From positions 3,720,001-3,784,000 of the forward strand of contig CM071595.1 in assembly GCA_036435485.1 (NCBI GenBank): DNA of 64,000 nt. Direction: 5' to 3'. Below the pieces are notes generated by a model. That model did not search any database. It saw only the letters and a program-made list of their open reading frames with translations, and was not told the DNA's origin. Within the stretch, counting starts at the first letter, position 1; every line of letters begins with the position of its first letter. This DNA is from Saposhnikovia divaricata (lineage: Eukaryota; Streptophyta; Magnoliopsida; Apiales; Apiaceae). The translations under genes and the position numbers were made by a program. Positions 20,001 through 33,300 of this stretch are shown here, piece by piece.

Positions 20001-22740
20001 ACTATTTTTTTTGATATTTTTACATATTTTGTTCCTATGGGTTATTAGAATTCAAAAAAAATTTTATTTGACGCAGTTCGGACCTGAATCGAGGCTGAAA
20101 TGAATAAAACTCGGTTTTCGGATAATCCTCAAAGGGGTTAGTACACGGAATATTATTGAAAATTGGGTCAGAGCATTTTGTGGATACTTTTACATATTTT
20201 GTTCCTATTGGTTATTGAATTCAATGAAATTTTATTTGACGTAATTCGGACATAAATCGGAGTTGATATGATCGAACTTGATTTTCGGATATTCCCAAAG
20301 GGGTTAGTACACAGAATATTGTTAAAATTTGAGTCGGACCATTTTGTGGATATTTTTACATATTTTGTTCCTATGGGATATTTGAATTCAATGAAATTTT
20401 TTTTGGCACAGTTCGGACCTGAATCGGGGCTTAAATGATCGAAACTCGGTTTTCGTATAATCCTCGAAGAGTTTAGTACACGGGATATTGTTAAAAATCG
20501 AGTCAGGCCATTTTGTGGATATTTTTACATATTTTGTTCCTATGGGTTATTAGAATTCAGTGAAATTTTTTTGGCACAGTTCGGACCTGAATCGAGGCTG
20601 AAATGATCAAAACTCGGTTTTCGGATAATCCTCAAAGGGTTAGTACACTGGATATTGTTAAAAATCGAGTCGAGCCATTTTGTGGATATTTTTACATATT
20701 TTCTTCCTATTGGTTATTGGAATTCAATGAAATTTTATTTGGCAAAGTTCGGACCTGAATTGAGGCTGAAATGATCAAAACTCAGTTTTCAGATAATCTT
20801 CAAAAGGGTTAGTACACGGGATATTGTTAAAAATTGACTCGGACCATTTTGTGGATATTTTTACATATTTTGTGCCTATGGGTTATTAGAATTCAATGAA
20901 ATTTTATTCGGCACAGTTCGGACCTGAATCGAGGCTAAAATGATCAAAACTCGATATTCGGATAATCCTCAAAGGGTTAGTACACTGGATATTGTTAAAA
21001 ATTGAGTCGAGCCATTTTGTGGATATTTTTACATATTTTGTTCCTATTGGTTATTGGAATTCAATTAAATTTTATTTGACGTAATTCGGACAAAAATCGG
21101 AGTTGATATGATCGAAACTTGATTTTCGGATATTCCCAAAGAGGTTAGTACACGGGATATTGTTAAAAATTGAGTCGGACCATTCTGTGGATATTTTTAC
21201 ATATTTTGTTCCTATGGGTTATTAGAATTCAATAAAATTTTATTTGGCACAGTTCGGACCTAAATCGAGGCTGAAATGATCAAAATTCGTTTTTCGGATA
21301 ATCCTCAAAGGTGTTAGTACACGGGATATTGTTAAAAATTGAGTCGGACCATTTTATGGATATTTTTACATGTTTTGTTCTTATTGGTTATTGGAATTCA
21401 TCGAAATTTTATTTGATGCAGTTCGGACCGGAATCGGAGCTGATATGATCGAAACTCGGTTTTCGTATAATCCTCAAAGGGGTTGATACAAGGGACATTG
21501 TTAAAAAATTAGTCAGACTATTTTGTTGATATTTTTACATATTTTGTTCCTATGGGTTATTAGAATTCAAAAAAAATTTTATTTGACGCAGTTCGGACCT
21601 GAATCGAGGCTGAAATGAATAAAACTCGGTTTTCGGATAATCCTCAAAGGGGTTAGTACACGGAATATTGTTAAAAATTGAGTTGGACCATTTTGTGGAT
21701 ATTTTTACATATTTTGTTCCTATGGGTTATTAGAATTCAATGAAATTTTATTTGGCACAGTTTGGACCTAAATCGAGGCTGAAATGATCAAAACTCGGTT
21801 TTCGGATAATCCTCAAAGGGGTTAGTACACGGGATATTTTTAAAAATTGAGTCGGACGATTTTGTGGTTATTTTTACATATTTTGTTCCTATGGGTTATT
21901 AGAATTCAATGAAATTTTTTTGGCACAGTTCGGACCGGAATCGAGGCTGAAATGATCAAAACTCGGTTTTCTGATAATCCTCAAAGGGTTAGTACACTGA
22001 ATATTGTTAAAAATCGAGTCGAGCCATTTTGTGGATATTTTTACATATTTTGTTCCTATTGGTTATTGGAATTCGATGAAATTTTATTTGACGTAATTCG
22101 GACATAAATCGGAGTTGGTATGATCGAAACTTGATTTTCGGATATTCCCAAAGGGGTTAGTACACGGGATATTGTTAAAAATTGAGTCGGACCATTTTGT
22201 GGATATTTTTCATACTTTTTTCCTATGGATTATTAGAATTCAGTGAAATTTTTTTGGCACAGTTCGGACCTGAATCGAAGCTGAAATGATCAAAACTCGG
22301 TTTTCGGATAATCCTCAAAGGGTTGGTACACTGGATATTGTTAAAATTCGAGTCGAGCCACTTTGTGGATATTTTTACATATTTTGTTCCTATGGTTTAT
22401 TAGAATTCAATGAAATTTTATTCGGCACAGTTCGGCCCTGAATCGAGGCTGAAATGATCAAAACTCGGTTTTCGGATAATCCTCAAAGGGGTTAGTACAC
22501 GGAATATTGTTAAAAATTGAGTTGGACCATTTTGTGGATATTTTTACATATTTTGTTCCTATGGGTTATTAGAATTCAATGAAATTTTATTTGGCACAGT
22601 TCGGACCTGAATCGAGGCTGAAATGATCAAAACTTGGTTTTCGGATAATCCTCAAAGGGGTTAGTACACGGGATATTGTTAAAAATTGAGTCAGACCATT
22701 TTGTGGATATTTTTACATATTTTGTTCCTATGGGTTATTA
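15606..22740 (+). repeat. 27-monomer (4545 bp) duplication
   Basis: About 15606-18195 is repeated at 20151-22740. Offset 4545 holds for tattatt (15606, 20151), gttgatac (16937, 21482), cacagtttgg (17211, 21756) and the short catacttttt variant (17666, 22211). A junction near 20150 joins a gaataaaactcgg-type monomer to the tattattgaaaattggg variant. Confidence 0.82.
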
Positions 22741-24413
22741 GAACTCAATGAAATTTTTGTGGCACAGTTCGGACCGGAATCGAGGCTGAAATGACCAAAA
22801 CTCGATTTTCTGATCGTCCTCAAAGGGTTAGTACACTGGATATTGTTAAAAATCGAGTCGAGCCATTTTGTGGATATTTTTACATATTTTGTTCCTATTG
22901 GTTATTGGAATTCGATGAAATTTTATTTGACGTAATTCGGACATAAATCGGAGTTGATATGATCGAAACTTGATTTTCGGATATTCCCAAAGAGGTTAGT
23001 ACACGGGATATTGTTAAAAATTGAGTCGGACCATTCTGTGGATATTTTTACATATTTTGTTCCTATGGGTTATTAGAATTCATTAAAATTTTATTTGGCA
23101 CAGTTCGGACCTAAATCGAGGCTGAAATGATCAAAATTCGATTTTCGGATAATCCTCAAAGGTGTTAGTACACGGGATATTGTTAAAAATTGAGTCGGAC
23201 CATTTTATGGATATTTTTACATGTTTTGTTCCTATTGGTTATTGGAATTCATCGAAATTTTATTTGATGCAGTTCGGACCGGAATCGGAGCTGATATGAT
23301 CGAAACTCGGTTTTCGTATAATCCTCAAAGGGGTTGATACAAGGGACATTGTTAAAAAATTAGTCAGACTATTTTGTTGATATTTTTACATATTTTGTTC
23401 CTATGGGTTATTAGAATTCAAAAAAAATTTTATTTGACGCAGTTCGGACCTGAATCGAGGCTGAAATGAATAAAACTCGGTTTTCGGATAATCCTCAAAG
23501 GGGTTAGTACACGGAATATTGTTAAAAATTGAGTTGGACCATTTTGTGGATATTTTTACATATTTTGTTCCTATGGGTTATTAGAATTCAATGAAATTTT
23601 ATTTGGCACAGTTTGGACCTAAATCGAGGCTGAAATGATCAAAACTCGGTTTTCGGATAATCCTCAAAGGGGTTAGTACACGGGATATTGTTAAAAATTG
23701 AGTCGGACCATTTTGTGGATATTTTTACATATTTTGTTCCTATGGGTTATTAGAATTCAATGAAATTTTTTTGGCACAGTTCGGACCGGAATCGAGGCTG
23801 AAATGATCAAAACTCGGTTTTCGGATAATCCTCAAAGGGTTAGTACATTGGATATTGTTAAAAATCGAGTCGAGCCATTTTGTGGTTATTTTTACATATT
23901 TTGTTCCTATTGGTTATTGGAATTCGATGAAATTTTATTTGACGTAATTCGGACATAAATCGGAGTTGATATGATCGAAACTTGATTTTCGGATATTCCC
24001 AAAGGGGTTAGTACACGGGATATTGTTAAAAATTGAGTCGGACCATTTTGTGGATATTTTTACATATTTTTTTTCCTATGGGTTATTAGAATTCAGTGAA
24101 ATTTTTTTGGCACAGTTCGGACCTGAATCGAGGCTGAAATGATCAAAACTCGGTTTTCGGATAATCCTCAAAGGGTTAGTACACTGGATATTGTTAAAAT
24201 TCGAGTCGAGCCATTTTGTGGATATTTTTACATATTTTGTTCCTATGGTTTATTAGAATTCAATGAAATTTTATTCGGCACAGTTCGGACCTGAATCGAG
24301 GCTGAAATGATCAAAACTCGGTTTTCGGATAATCCTCAAAGGGGTTAGTACACGGAATATTGTTAAAAATTGAGTCGGACCATTTTTTGGATATTTTTAT
24401 ATATTTTATTCCT
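22741..24413 (+). repeat. Satellite stretch between two duplications
   Basis: About ten monomers. The gttgatac marker at 23333 is 1851 bases (11 units) after 21482, and cacagtttgg at 23607 is 1851 after 21756, so the 11-unit period continues. The ctgatcgtcctc variant first seen near 19445 recurs at about 22810. Confidence 0.7.
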
Positions 24414-27400
24414 ATGGGTTATTAGAATTCAATGAAATTTTATTTGGCACAGTTCGGACCAGAATCGAGGCTGAAATGATCAAAATTCAGTTTTCGGAAA
24501 ATCCTCAAAGGGGTTAGTACACGGAATATTGTTAAAATTTGAGTCGGACCATTTTGTGGATATTTTTACATATTTTGTTCCTATCGGTTATTAGAATTCA
24601 ATGAAATTTTATTCGGCATAGTTCGGACCTGAATCGAGGCTGAAATGATCAAAACTCGATTTTCGGATAATCCTCAAAGGGGTTAGTACACGGAATATTG
24701 TTAAAAATTGAGTCGGACCATTTTTTGGATATTTTTACATATTTTGTTCCTATTGGTTATTGGAATTCATCGAAATTTTATTTGATGCAGTTCGGACCTA
24801 AATCGAGGGTGAAATGATCAAAACTCGGTTTTCGGATAATCCTCAAAGGGGTTAGTACACGGGATATTGTTAAAAATTGAGTCGGACCATTTTGTGGATA
24901 TTTTTACATATTTTATTCCTATGGGTTATTAGAATTCAATGAAATTTTTGTGGCACAGTTCGGACCGGAATCGAGGCTGAAATGACCAAAACTCGATTTT
25001 CTGATCGTCCTCAAAGGGTTAGTACACTGGATATTGTTAAAAATCGAGTCGAGCCATTTTGTGGATATTTTTACATATTTTGTTCCTATTGGTTATTGGA
25101 ATTCGATGAAATTTTATTTGACGTAATTCGGACATAAATCGGAGTTGATATGATCGAAACTTGATTTTCGGATATTCCCAAAGAGGTTAGTACACGGGAT
25201 ATTGTTAAAAATTGAGTCGGACCATTCTGTGGATATTTTTACATATTTTGTTCCTATGGGTTATTAGAATTCATTAAAATTTTATTTGGCACAGTTCGGA
25301 CCTAAATCGAGGCTGAAATGATCAAAATTCGATTTTCGGATAATCCTCAAAGGTGTTAGTACACGGGATATTGTTAAAAATTGAGTCGGACCATTTTATG
25401 GATATTTTTACATGTTTTGTTCCTATTGGTTATTGGAATTCATCGAAATTTTATTTGATGCAGTACGGACCGGAATCGGAGCTGATATGATCGAAACTCG
25501 GTTTTCGTATAGTCCTCAAAGGGGTTGATACACGGGATATTGTTAAAAAATTAGTCAGACTATTTTTTTGATATTTTTACATATTTTGTTCCTATGGGTT
25601 ATTAGAATTCAAAAAAAATTTTATTTGACGCAGTTCGGACCTGAATCGAGGCTGAAATGAATAAAACTCGGTTTTCGGATAATCCTCAAAGGGGTTAGTA
25701 CACGGAATATTGTTAAAAATTGAGTTGGACCATTTTGTGGATATTTTTACATATTTTGTTCCTATGGGTTATTAGAATTCAATGAAATTTTATTTGGCAC
25801 AGTTCGGACCTAAATCGAGGCTGAAATGATCAAAACTCGGTTTTCGGATAATCCTCAAAGGGGTTAGTACACGGGATATTGTTAAAAATTGAGTCGGACC
25901 ATTTTGTGGTTATTTTTACATATTTTGTTCCTATGGGTTATTAGAATTCAATGAAATTTTATTTGGCACAGTTCGGACCTAAATCGAGGCTGAAATGATC
26001 AAAACTCGGTTTTCGGATAATCTTCAAAGGGGTTAGTACACGGGATATTGTTAAAAATTGAGTCGGACCATTTTGTGGTTATTTTTACATATTTTGTTCC
26101 TATGGGTTATTAGAATTCAATGAAATTTTTTTGGCACAGTTCGGACCGGAATCGAGGCTGAAATGATCAAAACTCGGTTTTCTGATAATCCTCAAAGGGT
26201 TAGTACACTGAATATTGTTAAAAATCGAGTCGAGCCATTTTGTGGATATTTTTACATATTTTGTTCCTATTGGTTATTGGAATTCGATGAAATTTTATTT
26301 GACGTAATTCAGACATAAATCGGAGTTGGTATGATCGAAACTTGATTTTCGGATATTCCCAAAGGGGTTAGTACACGGGATATTGTTAAAAATTGAGTCG
26401 GACCATTTTGTGGATATTTTTCATACTTTTTTCCTATGGGTTATTAGAATTCAGTGAAATTTTTTTGGCACAGTTCGGACCTGAATCGAAGCTGAAATGA
26501 TCAAAACTCGGTTTTCGGATAATCCTCAAAGGGTTAGTACACTGGATATTGTTAAAATTCGAGTCGAACCATTTTGTGGATATTTTTACATATTTTGTTC
26601 CTATGGTTTATTAGAATTCAATGAAATTTTATTCGGCACAGTTCGGACCTGAATCGAGGCTGAAATGATCAAAACTCGATTTTCGGATAATCCTCAAAGG
26701 GGTTAGTACACGGAATATTGTTAAAAATTGAGTCGGACCATTTTATGGACATTTTTACATGTTTTGTTCCTATTGGTTATTGGAATTCATCGAAATTTTA
26801 TTTGATGCAGTTCGGACCTAAATCGAGGGTGAAATGATCAAAACTCGGTTTTCGGATAATCCTCAAAGGGGTTAGTACACGGGATATTGTTAAAAATTGA
26901 GTCGGACCATTTTGTGGATATTTTTACATATTTTATTCCTATGGGTTATTAGAATTCAATGAAATTTTATTTGGCACAGTTCGGACCTGAATCGAGGCTG
27001 AAATGATCAAAATTCAGTTTTCGGAAAATCCTCAAAGGGGTTAGTACACGGAATATTGTTAAAATTTGAGTCGGACCATTTTGTGGATATTTTTACATAT
27101 TTTGTTCCTATCGGTTATTAGAATTCAATGAAATTTTATTCGGCATAGTTCGGACCTGAATCGAGGCTGAAATGATCAAAACTCGATTTTCGGATAATCC
27201 TCAAAGGGGTTAGTACACGGAATATTGTTAAAAATTGAGTCGGACCATTTTTTGGATATTTTTACATATTTTGTTCCTATTGGTTATTGGAATTCATCGA
27301 AATTTTATTTGATGCAGTTCGGACCTAAATCGAGGGTGAAATGATCAAAACTCGGTTTTCGGATAATCCTCAAAGGGGTTAGTACACGGGATATTGTTAA

Positions 27401-29467
27401 AAATTGAGTCGGACCATTTTGTGGATATTTTTACATATTTTATTCCTATGGGTTATTAGAATTCAATGAAATTTTTGTGGCACAGTTCGGACCGGAATCG
27501 AGGCTGAAATGACCAAAACTCGATTTTCTGATCGTCCTCAAAGGGTTAGTACACTGGATATTGTTAAAAATCGAGTCGAGCCATTTTGTGGATATTTTTA
27601 CATATTTTGTTCCTATTGGTTATTGGAATTCGATGAAATTTTATTTGACGTAATTCGGACATAAATCGGAGTTGATATGATCGAAACTTGATTTTCGGAT
27701 ATTCCCAAAGAGGTTAGTACACGGGATATTGTTAAAAATTGAGTCGGACCATTCTGTGGATATTTTTACATATTTTGTTCCTATGGGTTATTAGAATTCA
27801 TTAAAATTTTATTTGGCACAGTTCGGACCTAAATCGAGGCTGAAATGATCAAAATTCGATTTTCGGATAATCCTCAAAGGTGTTAGTACACGGGATATTG
27901 TTAAAAATTGAGTCGGACCATTTTATGGATATTTTTACATGTTTTGTTCCTATTGGTTATTGGAATTCATCGAAATTTTATTTGATGCAGTTCGGACCGG
28001 AATCGGAGCTGATATGATCGAAACTCGGTTTTCGTATAGTCCTCAAAGGGGTTGATACACGGGATATTGTTAAAAAATTAGTCAGACTATTTTTTTGATA
28101 TTTTTACATATTTTGTTCCTATGGGTTATTAGAATTCAAAAAAAATTTTATTTGACGCAGTTCGGACCTGAATCGAGGCTGAAATGAATAAAACTCGGTT
28201 TTCGGATAATCCTCAAAGGGGTTAGTACACGGAATATTGTTAAAAATTGAGTTGGACCATTTTGTGGATATTTTTACATATTTTGTTCCTATGGGTTATT
28301 AGAATTCAATGAAATTTTATTTGGCACAGTTCGGACCTAAATCGAGGCTGAAATGATCAAAACTCGGTTTTCGGATAATCCTCAAAGGGGTTAGTACACG
28401 GGATATTGTTAAAAATTGAGTCGGACCATTTTGTGGTTATTTTTACATATTTTGTTCCTATGGGTTATTAGAATTCAATGAAATTTTATTTGGCACAGTT
28501 CGGACCTAAATCGAGGCTGAAATGATCAAAACTCGGTTTTCGGATAATCTTCAAAGGGGTTAGTACACGGGATATTGTTAAAAATTGAGTCGGACCATTT
28601 TGTGGTTATTTTTACATATTTTGTTCCTATGGGTTATTAGAATTCAATGAAATTTTTTTGGCACAGTTCGGACCGGAATCGAGGCTGAAATGATCAAAAC
28701 TCGGTTTTCTGATAATCCTCAAAGGGTTAGTACACTGAATATTGTTAAAAATCGAGTCGAGCCATTTTGTGGATATTTTTACATATTTTGTTCCTATTGG
28801 TTATTGGAATTCGATGAAATTTTATTTGACGTAATTCGGACATAAATCGGAGTTGGTATGATCGAAACTTGATTTTCGGATATTCCCAAAGGGGTTAGTA
28901 CACGGGATATTGTTAAAAATTGAGTCGGACCATTTTGTGGATATTTTTCATACTTTTTTCCTATGGGTTATTAGAATTCAGTGAAATTTTTTTGGCACAG
29001 TTCGGACCTGAATCGAAGCTGAAATGATCAAAACTCGGTTTTCGGATAATCCTCAAAGGGTTAGTACACTGGATATTGTTAAAATTCGAGTCGAACCATT
29101 TTGTGGATATTTTTACATATTTTGTTCCTATGGTTTATTAGAATTCAATGAAATTTTATTCGGCACAGTTCGGACCTGAATCGAGGCTGAAATGATCAAA
29201 ACTCGATTTTCGGATAATCCTCAAAGGGGTTAGTACACGGAATATTGTTAAAAATTGAGTCGGACCATTTTATGGACATTTTTACATGTTTTGTTCCTAT
29301 TGGTTATTGGAATTCATCGAAATTTTATTTGATGCAGTTCGGACCTAAATCGAGGGTGAAATGATCAAAACTCGGTTTTCGGATAATCCTCAAAGGGGTT
29401 AGTACACGGGATATTGTTAAAAATTGAGTCGGACCATTTTGTGGATATTTTTACATATTTTATTCCT
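24414..29467 (+). repeat. Two tandem copies of a 15-monomer (2527 bp) unit
   Basis: Copy 1 is about 24414-26940 and copy 2 about 26941-29467. Offset 2527 holds for caaaattcagttttcggaaa (24481, 27008), ctgatcgtcc (25001, 27528), gttgatac (25524, 28051) and the rare tcttcaaagg (26021, 28548). Few differences were seen between copies. Confidence 0.85.
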
Positions 29468-32400
29468 ATGGATTATTAGAATTCAATGAAATTTTTGTGG
29501 CACAGTTCGGACCGGAATCGAGGCTGAAATGACCAAAACTCGGTTTTCTGATCGTCCTCAAAGGGTTAGTACACTGGATATTGTTAAAAATCGAGTCGAG
29601 CCATTTTGTGGATATTTTTACATATTTTGTTCCTATTGGTTATTGGAATTCGATGAAATTTTATTTGACGTAATTCGGACATAAATCGGAGTTGATATGA
29701 TCGAAACTTGATTTTCGGATATTCCCAAAGAGTTTAGTACACGGGATATTGTTAAAAATTGAGTCGGACCATTCTGTGGATATTTTTACATATTTTGTTC
29801 CTATGGGTTATTAGAATTCAATAAAATTTTATTTGGCACAGTTCGGACCTAAATCGAGGCTGAAATGATCAAAATTCGATTTTCGGATAATCCTCAAAGG
29901 TGTTAGTACACGGGATATTGTTAAAAATTGAGTCGGACCATTTTATGGATATTTTTACATGTTTTGTTCCTATTGGTTATTGGAATTCATCGAAATTTTA
30001 TTTGATGCAGTTCGGACCGGAATCGGAGCTGATATGATCGAAACTCGGTTTTCGTATAATCCTCAAAGGGGTTGATACACGGGATATTGTTAAAAAATTA
30101 GTCAGACTATTTTTTTGATATTTTTACATATTTTGTTCCTATGGGTTATTAGAATTCAAAAAAAATTTTATTTGACGCAGTTCGGACCTGAATCGAGGCT
30201 GAAATGAATAAAACTCGGTTTTCGGATAATCCTCAAAGGGGTTAGTACACGGAATATTGTTAAAAATTGAGTTGGACCATTTTGTGGATAATTTTACATA
30301 TTTTGTTCCTATGGGTTATTAGAATTCAATGAAATTTTATTTGGCACAGTTCGGACCTAAATCGAGGCTGAAATGATCAAAACTCGATTTTCGGATAATC
30401 CTCAAAGGGGTTAGTACACGGGATATTGTTAAAAATTGAGTCGGACCATTTTGTGGTTATTTTTACATATTTTGTTCCTATGGTTTATTAGAATTCAATG
30501 AAATTTTATTCGGCACAGTTCGGACCTGAATCGAGGCTGAAATGATCAAAACTCGATTTTCGGATAATCCTCAAAGGGGTTAGTACACGGAATATTGTTA
30601 AAAATTGAGTCGGACCATTTTATGGACATTTTTACATGTTTTGTTCCTATTGGTTATTGGAATTCATCGAAATTTTATTTGATGCAGTTCGGACCTAAAT
30701 CGAGGGTGAAATGATCAAAACTCGGTTTTCGGATAATCCTCAAAGGGGTTAGTACACGGGATATTGTTAAAAATTGAGTCGGACCATTTTGTGGATATTT
30801 TTACATATTTTATTCCTATGGGTTATTAGAATTCAATGAAATTTTTGTGGCACAGTTCGGAGAATCGAGGCTGAAATGACCAAAACTCGGTTTTCTGATC
30901 GTCCTCAAAGGGTTAGTACACTGGATATTGTTAAAAATCGAGTCGAGCCATTTTGTGGATATTTTTACATATTTTGTTCCTATTGGTTATTGGAATTCGA
31001 TGAAATTTTATTTGACGTAATTCGGACATAAATCGGAGTTGATATGATCGAAACTTGATTTTCGGATATTCCCAAAGAGTTTAGTACACGGGATATTGTT
31101 AAAAATTGAGTCGGACCATTCTGTGGATATTTTTACATATTTTGTTCCTATGGGTCATTAGAATTCAATAAAATTTTATTTGGCACAGTTCGGACCTAAA
31201 TCGAGGCTGAAATGATCAAAATTCGATTTTCGGATAATCCTCAAAGGTGTTAGTACACGGGATATTGTTAAAAATTGAGTCGGACCATTTTATGGATATT
31301 TTTACATGTTTTGTTCCTATTGGTTATTGGAATTCATCTAAATTTTATTTGATGCAGTTCGGACCGGAATCGGAGCTGATATGATCGAAACTCGGTTTTC
31401 GTATAATCCTCAAAGGGGTTGATACACGAGATATTGTTAAAAAATTAGTCAGACGATTTTGTTGATATTTTTACATATTTTGTTCCTATGGGTTATTAGA
31501 ATTCAAAAAAAAATTTATTTGACGCAGTTCGGACCTGAATCGAGGCTGAAATGAATAAAACTCGGTTTTCGGATAATCCTCAAAGGGGTTAGTACACGGA
31601 ATATTGTTAAAAATTGAGTTGGACCATTTTGTGGATATTTTTACATATTTTGTTCCTATGGGTTATTAGAATTCAATGAAATTTTATTTGGCACAGTTCG
31701 GACCTAAATCGAGGCTGAAATGATCAAAACTCGGTTTTCGGATAATCCTCAAAGGGGTTAGTACACGGGATATTGTTAAAAATTGAGTCGGACCATTTTG
31801 TGGTTATTTTTACATATTTTGTTCCTATGGGTTATTAGAATTCAAAGAAATTTTATTTGGCACAGTTCGGACCTAAATCGAGGCTGAAATGATCAAAACT
31901 CGGTTTTCGGATAATCCTCAAAGGGGTTAGTACACGGGATATTTTTAAAAATTGAGTCGGACCATTTTTTGGATATTTTTACATATTTTGTTCCTATTGG
32001 TTATTGGAATTTATCGAAATTTTATTTGATGCAGTTCGGACCTAAATCGAGGGTGAAATGATCAAAACTCGGTTTTCGGATAATCCTCAAAGGGGTTAGT
32101 ACACGGGATATTGTTAAAAATTGTGTCGGACCATTTTGTGGATATTTTTACATATTTTATTCCTATGGGTTATTAGAATTCAATGAAATTTTTGTGGCAC
32201 AGTTCGGACCGGAATCGAGGCTGAAATGACCAAAACTCGGTTTTCTGATCGTCCTCAAAGGGTTAGTACACTGGATATTGTTAAAAATCGAGTCGAGCCA
32301 TTTTGTGGATATTTTTACATATTTTGTTCCTATTGGTTATTGGAATTCGATGAAATTTTATTTGACGTAATTCGGACATAAATCGGAGTTGATATGATGG

Positions 32401-33300
32401 AAACTTGATTTTCGGATATTCCCAAAGAGGTTAGTACACGGGATACTGTTAAAAATTGAGTCGGACCATTCTCTGGATATTTTTACATATTTTGTTCCTA
32501 TGGGTCATTAGAATTCAATAAAATTTTATTTGGCACAGTTCGGACCTAAATCGAGGCTGAAATGATCAAAATTCGATTTTCGGATAATCCTCAAAGGTGT
32601 TAGTACACGGGATATTGTTAAAAATTGAGTCGGACCATTTTATGGATATTTTTACATGTTTTGTTCCTATTGGTTATTGGAATTCATCTAAATTTTATTT
32701 GATGCAGTTCGGACCGGAATCGGAGCTGATATGATCGAAACTCGGTTTTCGTATAATCCTCAAAGGGGTTGATACACGAGATATTGTTAAAAAATTAGTC
32801 AGACGATTTTGTTGATATTTTTACATATTTTGTTCCTATGGGTTATTAGAATTCAAAAAAAAATTTATTTGACGCAGTTCGGACCTGAATCGAGGCTGAA
32901 ATGAATAAAACTCGGTTTTCGGATAATCCTCAAAGGGGTTAGTACACGGAATATTGTTAAAAATTGAGTTGGACCATTTTGTGGATATTTTTATATATTT
33001 TGTTCCTATGGGTTATTAGAATTCAATGAAATTTTATTTGGCACAGTTCGGACCTAAATCGAGGCTGAAATGATCAAAACTCGGTTTTCGGATAATCCTC
33101 AAAGGGGTTAGTACACGGGATATTGTTAAAAATTGAGTCGGACCATTTTGTGGTTATTTTTACATATTTTGTTCCTATGGGTTATTAGAATTCAAAGAAA
33201 TTTTATTTGGCACAGTTCGGACCTAAATCGAGGTTGAAATGATCAAAACTCGGTTTTCGGATAATCCTCAAAGGGGTTAGTACACGGGATATTTTTAAAA
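29468..33300 (+). repeat. Shortened unit followed by two 8-monomer (1350 bp) copies
   Basis: gttgatac markers at 30071, 31418 and 32768 are 1347 and 1350 bases apart. The later copies share the rare catctaaattttatttga and tacacgagata variants. Copy limits are about 30600-31950 and 31951-33300. A 3-base deletion near 30861 (cggagaatcg) marks the first copy. Confidence 0.78.
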